Below are positions 55,536 through 64,000 of a DNA stretch of 64,000 bases, one piece after another. The translations under genes were made by a program, and so were the position numbers. The notes under the pieces are model-generated. The model had not been told where the DNA came from and made no database searches. It saw nothing but the letters and a program-made list of their open reading frames with translations. Each line of letters starts with the position of its first letter. Positions within the stretch are counted from its first letter, which is position 1. This DNA is from Tribonema minus (lineage: Eukaryota; Sar; Xanthophyceae; Tribonematales; Tribonemataceae): positions 62,001-126,000 of the forward strand of contig JAFCMP010000039.1 of assembly GCA_017506865.1 (NCBI GenBank), in the 5' to 3' direction.

Positions 55536-57230
55536 GCTGGGCGCCCAGCGGTGGCGCCGCATGGTGCTGAGCACTGTTTACAGCAGCAGCGCTGAGCGCT
55601 GAGTGGTGCTGAATGGACCAGCAGCGGCAATCCTGAACAGAGCGTCGCGACGCCGCTGCGCGCAAGTGCGCGGACGGCGCGGTTGATGGTGGCGAGCGCC
55701 GATCGACAGCGCGCAGCGCTGCGATGATCCCACCTCCTGTGCGCTGAGAGGACAGGTGCTGGTGCCGCTGCCTGCTGACCCCAAGACTCGGCCACGCGGC
55801 GCGCGCACGTGGCGTTCTCACGCGCGCAACGGCAACGCGCACATGCGTACGAGGCAAGGCAGCCCCCTGCTGCCAGGAGTGGACTGAGCACGCGCCGCGG
55901 CGCTCCCCCGCCCGCTGTCAGCCCATGGCGCACCGATAGCGGCAGCATCTCTCGGCCTACCGCTGGCGCGCGCGCTGCTTGCCTTGTGGTGCTTGTGCTT
56001 CCTGTCCTTCCTGGACCTCTTCTCCTCGCGCTTGTCCTTGCGCTCGCGCTTGCGGCGCCGCTCGTCGGGGCTCTGGCTGCGCTCCTTGCGCGCCTCCCGG
56101 CCCCGCTTTGCGCCGCGCTTGCCCCCCCCCCCCTCTCCCCCCTCCCCCCCCCCCCCTGCGGCCGCTGGCCCGTCCGCGGAGGCCTCGCTGTCGCTGCCCA
56201 CGGTGGTCCACATGCGCGAGCGCTTGGCGATCTTCTCCCTGCCGCGTGCGCAGCAGCAAGCGAAAGTGCGGTCGCAGCCGCGGCGGCGATTCGATGAGCG
56301 TGGTGTCCAGGCAGCTGATGCGCGTTTTTGTGACGGCTGCCCGTGTCGGGGGCAGCACACGGCTCTGCTGCGGAAGGCCCGCATGGCAGTGCGCTGCCGC
56401 TGCTGCACCACGCACGCTCCATGCTGGCTTGAAGTACATGGCGCGCTCAGACGTGCTGCAGGGTCACTGGCAGAGTGGCTGCCGTATCATGCACAAGAAT
56501 GTGCGTGTCTGCAGCAGGCTGAGCGATTCATGTGACGTTGTGTGTCCAGGTAAGTACGCTCACCTTGCGAAGGAGCCGGTCGCAAACTTGCACTGAGCGC
56601 TGATGCCCTGAGCACACCAACTACTGCCAGTGGCAAGCCAGTCGAGTCAGCTTTGAACAGCATTCTGTACACACTCTGGTTTGTGGACAGGTTGCACTGC
56701 ATCATGCTGATATGAGGCAGAGGTTTCATGTAGACCTGATCCAGACAGGGTTGTGTAAAGGGGCATGGTCATATTCCATGTCCAGAATTGCCCGTTGTAC
56801 ACGGCCCAGTTGCAGATATCCATATGATCATGTCCCTGAAGTTAGGCCAAATCGGAATCAAGACACTGCACATTGCTCCGACACTGATATACTCGCAAGC
56901 CTTAACAAAACTGCAAACATATTCACGAGCCGAAGTGAAGTCGGAGAGTTCAAGCCGCCCACAGTTGAGTTCAAGTAGCAAAGCATGAACACAATCGGGA
57001 GCAACATCAGCTGTAACAACTACTGCACAATCAACTCAATCACGCAAACATGCGAAACGTGCTGATGCCGGCCACCTGTTCTCAGCACGAAGGCTGTCCT
57101 CGCCGCCTCTCGCCTTCCCTCTGTCGCTGGCATCCGATTCACCTGAGGAAGACTCGCCGCTGCTGGAGCTTCTGCTGGAGCTTGCACTGCTGCTGCTCCT
57201 GCTCCTTTTCCTGTGCTTGTGCTTGGCCAT
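53180..57230 (-). CDS. RS/lysine-rich nuclear protein with a conserved C-terminal helical domain
   Basis: Probably a spliceosome- or nuclear-speckle-associated protein; I could not name the family with certainty. Six exons: 57230-57076, 56238-55983, 55395-55165, 54823-54688, 53928-53795, 53332-53180; 1065 nt, 354 residues. The start is MAKHKHRKRSRSSSSASSSR followed by SSSSGESSSGES (RS-like, phosphorylatable), then EKIAKRSRMWTTVGSDSE, a Gly run and a Lys/Arg/Glu-rich block (RRRKRERKDKREEKRSRKDR). The conserved part begins with DQFGKYGILRESDFFKKQQE and FEIWMQEQKKVAEAG, then LQKWEVKEFFREYMEDYNTA and LPHEKYINYAKWEMEEWEKK, and ends with EMQQAYRQGDLDKVRKIEAR plus LAPDEDTTTWK. This order is seen in one-to-one eukaryotic nuclear proteins (established pattern, name not recalled). 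All junctions fit in phase. Exon 2 to exon 3 uses a GC-AG intron. Confidence 0.82.
55396..55982 (-). other. GC-AG intron
   Basis: Exon 2 ends HKHHK at AAG/GCAAGC and exon 3 begins AAGGAGAAGG after GCAG, both phase 0. AAG|GCAAG is the strong consensus of GC donors. No GT nearby keeps the frame. Confidence 0.75.
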
Positions 57231-59420
57231 GATCAGGGAAGGGGGGATAGTACTAGTCTAGGATTTAATCGTTTTTGAACTTCACCAGAACTTCAACCTT
57301 TGAACCTCAAGTCTATCTTGAACTTTCCTTCGCAAAAAAGCAGCAGAAGGTTTCCTCTTATCCCTTGGTGACTGGAACGGTGTCGACCATCTTCTGACAC
57401 GCCTGTTGCACCGCATGGGAGACTGGCGGCGGATACGCCACCTCAATCGCAGGCTCCTATTACGGCAGCGTGCGCCCTTGCAAGGCAGGAGACACAGTGC
57501 TGCTTCGGACTCGTACTTCAATCGAACGTTCATCAGCCTTTGTGGAAGCAGGCGTGCGCAGCAGCTTACAACTGGACGCTGGAGGGCGGCCCGGCATCGC
57601 TTCAGGAGCTGACAAGCTCCGACATTAATGCCAGGGAGAAAGAGCAAGCGCATGCCACGGGGGACGATCATTCACTGGAATTGATTGGTGGCTTAAGGCG
57701 AGAGCATGGCAAGTAAGCGCGCTGGTTGTGTTGTGGAAGCTGCTGTGCAGTGAGTTGCTCCTGCCGGAGGCGCAGCCAGTAATTGCGTTGCTGTCAGGCA
57801 CTGCTGGACTGCACTGATGTGCACGGCAAGCTCCTGCATTGTGAGTTCCAATGGGCCCAGCAAGCATGTACTGCTCCAGCTGACATGCTCTTCTGGCGCC
57901 TTCCAGTGTATTTGTGCACATTGTTCCAGGTCTCCTGATAGCTCGCATATGTGCTGCCAGCGCTGCTCATGCTGTTCCTGCGGAAGGCCTACCTTCAGGC
58001 TACTTAGTGATGGCGCATAGCTGGCTGTGGCGCGCTGAATCGGTGCCACCCATGGCACGCAGTAGCGACACAGAATGAGCGCTGTGCCCTTACACGCTGG
58101 CATTCTGCGCGCGCGCATTATTAGTGCAGCTGGCGGTGGAGCGCACGCGCGCTGTCCCCCATTGAAGGCGCATACGCATTGCTGCTCATGGAGATGCTGG
58201 AGGCACACACACGTGCTACCACCTCATGCAGCCAGCGACAGTGCGCATACAATCAACTGCTGATGCACTCCTGCTGCCGCCCATGGGCGCACGGGGCATA
58301 TGCGCGTTGCTGCGCATATTATGCTTTGCCTATTGAAGCCGGTGGCGGCGCGTCATGCGGCGGCGGCGCGGTGCATCTACGGCGCCGCACACGACGTCTG
58401 ATGCAGAGCGCATGCATCGCTGCCCGGGCAGCTGGCGGCGGTGGTACACATACATTCCGCCGCATGTGGACGTGTCTGCAGCGCACCTAATTTTGAGCAC
58501 TTTCACAGCCTACCGTTGCGTGAGCGGGCGCCGCGCCTCGCGGCGCGCAGGTCTTGCTTGTTGGGCAGCGGCACACAGTACTGCCTCGCTTGCTCTGGGA
58601 TGCACTTTAGCTTGCAAACTGCACTTGCTGTTCCGCACCAAAAGTGCTAGCTTGTGTGTACCGTTTTTTTTATTGAGCAGGATGCTTTCGTGGACAAAAG
58701 GAACAAAAGAAGATGGATCACTCTTGTTTGCTCTGTCGTGTCCATCAGGCCTGATTTTGGATCTGAATTGCATCCTATGGCTTCGCCAAGTATGTGATGA
58801 AGGAACTGCCAAAACGGATGTTATCTGCCAACAACTGCCAAAACGGATCTTTATCTTGGATCCCACGGGTGATGACCGCGTGAACATCTCCGCTTGAGAC
58901 ATTCACTGCGTCCAGAATCTGAATGGGAGGGAGGGAACAAGTGCCTGGAGTCATGGTCGCAGCAGTATGAGCGTGTAGAGCTTCGCTCTGCTTGACGCTG
59001 CAACGGGGCGGCAGGCAGGTCTTTCAAAGAATCATTCACCTGTAGTCTACCGTCACACGCACTATCTTTAGCGGCAGCGCACCATCTTTAAACCGCCGGT
59101 CGGCGGAGATGGTAAAGTAGACACGATGTGTGTAACGCTCGGCAGCTTGAGAAGCAGTGCGTGTAGTGCAGCAGGCGGCGCGGTGTGTAGCTCATGCAGG
59201 TGTGTGTTGCAAAGCCACACGCGCGAGTGATATTTTCGAGCCGAAGAGGTGTTCACGTGTTGAATTCGTCGCCAGAGGCACCTTCTGTAGCTAGCGACGC
59301 GCTGACTGCGTGAGCATGCCTGCGCATGATGGTCGTGTAGTCTGTATGAGTTTGGACACAGGCGCAGAGGACTGGTAGAGCGGGAGGCTTCGCTCACGAG
59401 ACAGGATCGCCTTTTGCGCC
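57231..59420. promoter_or_regulatory. Divergent 2.2 kb region, RS-type gene / Zn2Cys6 gene
   Basis: Both start codons face outward, so promoters for both lie here. Notable blocks: repeated AACTTCA/TTGAACTTT words at 57275-57330; two copies of AACTGCCAAAACGGAT at about 58803 and 58829; and an inverted repeat ACCATCTTTAAACCGCCG / CGGAGATGGTAAAG at about 59082-59116. No gene is seen. Confidence 0.4.
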
Positions 59421-62400
59421 ATGAATGAGCAGCAGCGCCGCCGCAACAAAAGAAGCAAAACCCTACCGGGAGATGCCTGCGATGCCAGCAGCACCAGCTG
59501 CTCCGCAGATCCCTCGAGTAGCACTATTGAGCTTCGCAAAGCATGCCAGACATGCAGCACCAGGAAGAAGAAATGCACAGGCGTGAGCCCGTGCGCTCTC
59601 TGCATCTCCCTGGGCCTGCGCTGCGTCTTTGTTCAGGTAACTAACGACTGCGAAGCAATCCACGATCGCCGATGACCTTGTGATGTAGTGTACGCTCAGC
59701 GAAAAGTGCCGCTTTCGTGTGCCCGTGCGTGTAGCGTCAAAGCAAGTGCTCGCAGTACACCGCGACGGTCTTTATGGGGTGTCTGGCGGTTGGAGGGTTT
59801 TAGTAGACCCGTGTGGTAGCACTCTCATCTTCGTCTACCTCGTTGGCCCTTGATGTGATTGGCTGACACCTCTCGCTGCCGGCCTCAACAGAAATGACTG
59901 CCACGATGATGCTGTACGTATGAGCACTTGCTTGCCACGAGGGCCTGGTAGCAGCCTCCTGTTGAAACATCAATGGTCGGTTGATGTTCCTTATACTGCA
60001 GCCTGCGCGGCGGGGGCCCAAGCCGAAAAAGCTCCGCGCCGTGGCAGCCACCGCTGAGCCACCTGCAGCCTGCGAGGGCTTCTCACCTGCCACTGGCGAC
60101 CAGGACACCGCCGCCGCCGCCGCGCCCTCGCCCGCATGGCAGCCGCCGCCGCCCCCTGCCGCCGCCGGGCAGCTGCTCGGCCTGGAGGAGCGCAAGCACC
60201 TGCAGCACTTCCTCATGGTGTACCACGGCATGGGGCTCATGCCGGAGGTCGTCGTGCGGCGCACCGCCATGCGCCTCATGACTGGCGGCGATGCCGGCGG
60301 CGGCGGCGCTGGCGGCGGCGGCGACGGCGGCGGTCCCGCGCCAGCGGCGGCGGCGGCGCGCGGCGACGACCGCCTGGCCGCCGCGGTCGCCAACGCCAAC
60401 GAGTGCCTGCTGTGGGTGGCGCTCGCGTGCGGCGCCGCGCTGCACCACCCGCGCGACGTCATGCAGGTGCAGCAGTACATCATGTGCGCGTGCACGAGCC
60501 TGTCGCTGTGCGGCCCGCGGCCGATCCTGGAGGTGCTGCGCGTCCACGTGGCGCTTGCGTGGCTGTACATCACGCTCGAGGACTTTGCGGGGTGAGTGGC
60601 GCCGCCGGCGGTCCGAGGCGGTTGAAGTTGAGGCACGCACTGCTACTTTTCGCGCCGTGTGCATCGGCCGCCTGTGAGTGTCAGAGGCGCGCAGTCTGAG
60701 AGCACATGTGTCTGAGCGCTGCAGCAAGTCTGGGCAGTTTGTTCGACCAAACGATGTGCACCACCTGCAATCATTCTGCTCCTTGCGATGCAACTGCCAC
60801 CAGTCTGAGGGTTGCTTCACCTTGCAGTTGCTACTTGCTGCACTCTAGTGCTGTCAGGCATGGATGTTTCATGAAAGTTGGTGGAATGCAGCTGCAAGTG
60901 TTGTTGTCGACGACTTCACATGGCACGATCATGATGCATGGTGGCGCACTGCGGAAGCAACTTCTTCTTGAAGTAGTACACAACACATGCGGTCACATGG
61001 AGTTGGTCTGCTGCTCTGCTCTGCCTGCCTGCGCAGGTTCTTCACGCACCACCAGCGCGCCACAAGAGTAGCGCAGGCCATGCTCGACGCAAAGCCCACA
61101 GCCGCTGCGGACCGGGACGCGTTCAGCGATTCCTTTGAGATCGACCACGACGGGTGGCTGGGTCTCGAGGTACGCACGACAAGTTGAAGTCGGCCGTTGA
61201 CGGCGTTTCATGTGCAGAGACACTTTGGTGGCATGCTCGCAGCAAATGCAGTGCGGCTTAAAGGCAGGACACCTTCGTATTGATGCAGCCCTCGCTCTGA
61301 GGCCAGTCACTGCGCCCGACAGACAGCATCTCGCATGCCTGGACTGCCTGCCTGCGCGGTCCCGTTGGCTGCGCCTGCACAAGAGCTGTCCCGTCGTTCG
61401 TTTCACAGTGGCCTGCTGGTGCGGCGTAGTTCTTGCCAAAACTTGGGGGTAGAGCAAGAAATCGCGTATGCCAGAACTGCTGCGCCTCATCACCTGTGCG
61501 CCATAGCATGCCAACAGCGCTCCACAACTTGACATAGAAGCCATCATACTGGCGCATCGGAACTTGAAGTTATCACGCTGGCGCAACATACTCAGTGCGG
61601 GAGATCTGTTTTGATGCAGGGAACGCTGCCTGCACTGCTGCAGCCACCGCGCCGCATACGCCACCTCAACGACCACCAGCGTATGTGCACTGCCACCGCA
61701 GCGCTCCCACGGTCGCCATGCCCCTCACCCCCCATCTCCCCCCCCCCCCCCCCCCTCTTCCCCCCCCCCCTCCCGCACAGGGCCTGAAAGTCGTGAGGGG
61801 CTACGTCTTGCCGCTGATGGAGGCCGAGCCCGCCATCAAGACGCACGTGCAGCGCCGCCTGTACTCCTGCTTTGACAGGTGAGCGCCGACACGCAGTTCA
61901 ACTGCAGTAGCTCGTGCATGCATGTAGGTTCTTGACGTATACAGACGTAACCACGCATCATACACTCCAAATGATCAGGACAAGCAACGGCTGCGCGAGC
62001 TGCGCGCCGCCAAGGGATGCCTCGTTGTGGGGCAGAGACGGGATCGCAGCCCTGATGCAGGCAGGGGCACGCGGATGCTGTTACATCTAATGGCTTTGAC
62101 GGTCCACGCAGCAGCAGAATTGTCGACCGACGTGACAGCGCGTAACTTGACCGCACAGCAGCCTCCGGGAGGAATAGAGGCTGAACACCTGGGTTCTGAC
62201 AGAGGTCTACAATCGCCCCAGCGAGCTGCGCAGTGTTGATAGGCGAGTCAATCGCAGAGCGGCTGTGTCGTGCTGCCCGCACCTCGAGACTACCGTCTGC
62301 ACGCAGCGCGGGACCTCAGTCACCCTGCATACACAACCTCGTTCATGCGTGGCGTCAAATGATTGCCTCTGGCTTCAGCGACGACGCCGCGCTGCCTGCG

Positions 62401-64000
62401 GTGATGCGTCTGTCTTCAAGTGTTGTCGATGAGGCAAATGCTGAACCATGTGAATCATGCGCGCAGTTGACGTAGATACGCAGCATCATACCAACCGCTG
62501 TTTCCGCGCCACGCGCTGCATGTGCCCCACGCACACAGGCTGTGCTGCGATGACTACATCAACATCGGGCAGCGCGCGGTCGGCCAGTTCTTCGACGAGT
62601 GCGCGCCGGCGGTGCCCGGGCTGCCGAGCTTTGGTCAGCCGCGCGACGGCAGCAGCCACCGCGCTGCGCGCGACGGCGTCGAGGTCAAGGGGGAGCAGGT
62701 ACTTCACGCGGAAGAATTTCAAGTGATTGAGGTTACTCTCCAAATGTGTCTGTGAAGTTCATTCTTTGGCCTGTGCCACTCAGCTGCAGCAGTGCCCAGT
62801 GATGGTGACTTGCCACTACCCCTGGCCTACTGATGCGAGGGTTTTCTTGTTTCAGATGGCGGCCGCGCGCAGTAGGTCATCTGCTGGCAACTCGAACGTA
62901 TCACTTCAAAGAATAGTGGAGCAGCTAACTGTAGTACGTAGGGGAGCCTGAATGGCCACCGCATTGCCTGCCTTCCTCTTGGCTTTACTGTAGCAGGCAA
63001 GTGCTACAACCAAACATCAAGGTGAACAGCATGGTATGTGCTGGGCTACTGATGCTCCTGTGGCTCAGACTAGGGCGCGAAACCCCGATCCCAATCTATA
63101 TACTTGAAGTAGAACTGTCAGTCCCAAGGCGTCGCCATGCGTTCTTGCAGCCTAGCAACCAGCTGCCGAAAGGAACCAACAGAGCGGTGTACAGAAATAA
63201 CTATTGAGCGCTGTGACCGCTGCGCTGCGCACACATGCATAAACAACTCATTTGCTCAGCAAGGCGTTGTTACAGGACAACAGTGGCACGCGCACACCAC
63301 CAAATGGTCCCCACAGCGTGTCACAGCGTTCACACCGTGCCGCCACCTACAACACACTTGGAGGTCGTAAACTGCATGAAGTACTGGGTTCAGCGCGTGA
63401 CCAGCACCCTCACCCGCCGCTGCGCAGGGCGGGCCGCCGCACCTCACGCAGGCGATGCAGCTCATCGCGGCGTCGCTGCAGGAGCTGGCGCTGCCGGCGA
63501 CGACGCCCGCGCGCGCGCAGGAGCTGCTCGACGCGTGCACGCGCAACCGCACGCGCTTCGCCGAGTCGCTCGCCGCCCTCGACCGCCGCGGCCAGCAGGT
63601 GGGGCGACGAGACACACTGATGCTACTTGTATGTGCCTGCCCGGTCATCTGCTTCACGCCGCCCCTACAGACACTATTGTTAGCTCAGTGTCACTACAGA
63701 CACTGTTGGCCCAGTGTCAGAAGCCCCCCGCGGAAGCCCAATGTCAGTGCCGTTTGCAATTGTTGTGAGCTGGTGAGGTGGCGTCGCCGGCGCGCTCGCG
63801 CACGCAGCAGCGCGGCGCCGCGATGCAACGCGGCCCCGGGGCTTCGCTGAACTCTCTGCGCGCATGCTGTTTGAGAACTTTGCCAAAGGCGCCGCTGAGT
63901 ACAGGCTTGCGTATGGCGCCAGCCATGATGTGACGACGTGTACACCTGCACGCATGCAGGTGCTCGCCACTTGTCGCGGAGGTTTATATCACGATTTGAA
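59421..64000 (+). CDS. Zn(2)-Cys(6) transcription factor, 3' partial
   Basis: DNA-binding regulator with a fungal-type binuclear zinc cluster. Exon 1 is 59421-59636 from ATG 59421. The cluster is CQTCSTRKKKCTGVSPCALC plus ISLGLRC, i.e. Cys42, 45, 52, 58, 61 and 68 with spacing C-x2-C-x6-C-x5-C-x2-C-x6-C. Exon 2 (60002-60591) begins PARRGPKPKK, a basic linker, then a region with LGLEERKHLQHFLMVYHGMG and helical NANECLLWVALACGAALHHP. Exons 61037-61169, 61781-61878, 62539-62698, 62856-62933 and 63428-63598 continue in phase (FFTHHQRATRVAQAMLDAKP; GLKVVRGYVLPLMEAEPAIK; LCCDDYINIGQRAVGQFFDE; GGPPHLTQAMQLIAASLQEL). The 78-nt exon 62856-62933 is the least certain. An open stretch from about 63850 (FAELSARMLFENFAKGAAEY) to the window edge could be the next exon, but no phase-matching acceptor was found. 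Target genes unknown. Confidence 0.82.
63665..63719. repeat. Short imperfect tandem repeat in the last visible intron
   Basis: CTACAGACACTATTGTTAGC then TCAGTGTCA is followed at once by CTACAGACACTGTTGGCCCA then GTGTCA. Period is about 29/26 bp. Confidence 0.6.

Noticed and set aside
61200..61560. Additional exon of the Zn2Cys6 gene
   Set aside because: Short open frames exist but none fits the phase-0 junction between 61169 and 61781.
62999..63027. 25-nt micro-exon (GCAAGTGCTACAACC...) of the Zn2Cys6 gene
   Set aside because: It has an acceptor and donor, but its length breaks the frame that otherwise joins 62933 to 63428.
1..64000. CRISPR arrays, operons, tRNA or rRNA genes
   Set aside because: The tandem repeats have no spacer structure, genes are intron-rich, and no cloverleaf or rRNA segment was recognised by eye; a covariance-model scan was not possible.

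Overview
This is a eukaryotic nuclear window: GC-rich, intron-dense, with alanine/glycine-rich proteins and very long C or G homopolymer runs. Introns are mostly GT-AG with donors of the GTGAGT/GTGCGT type. There is no operon layout, no tRNA or rRNA gene that I could recognise, and no prokaryotic signal. A stramenopile-type or other secondary microalga fits best: FG-GAP membrane protein, MORN protein, CPW-type ankyrin repeats and a Zn2Cys6 regulator in one GC-rich genome. The lineage is an inference and was not tested. Gene models below were built by joining exons so that splice phase, stop codons and family alignment all agree.

Layout. 1-2280: ribosomal protein eS25, plus strand, start codon outside the window. 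3896-10347: CDC16/APC6 (anaphase-promoting complex TPR subunit), minus strand, eight exons. 10348-16784: gene-poor, less GC-rich stretch with two near-identical 245-250 bp direct repeats. 16785-18261: intronless ankyrin/CPW-repeat gene with one frameshift. 20458-22125: thiopurine/thiol methyltransferase-like gene, minus. 24253-29404: integrin-alpha-like FG-GAP membrane protein, minus. 29575-36184: MORN-repeat protein, plus, divergent from the previous gene across about 130-170 bp. 36926-39256: coiled-coil protein of unknown function, minus. 40938-46019: casein kinase 1, minus, six exons. 48154-51508: glutamine-rich nuclear-type protein, plus, 5' end unresolved. 53180-57230: RS/lysine-rich spliceosome-type protein, minus, six exons, one GC-AG intron. 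59421-64000: Zn2Cys6 transcription factor, plus, runs off the window.

The genes are mostly housekeeping or regulatory (translation, cell cycle, signalling, splicing, transcription) and do not form one pathway. The most interesting structural signal is genomic: at least four genes carry decaying tandem copies of an exon edge, including the splice site, inside the adjacent intron. In the MORN gene one such copy (34727-34846) is flanked by introns of the same phase and could be spliced in as an extra in-frame exon. Second, many long C-runs lie just upstream of 3' splice sites on the sense strand and look like the polypyrimidine tracts. Third, a perfect 23-bp inverted repeat sits in a MORN intron, and a mirrored array of about 100-bp units sits in the eS25 intron.
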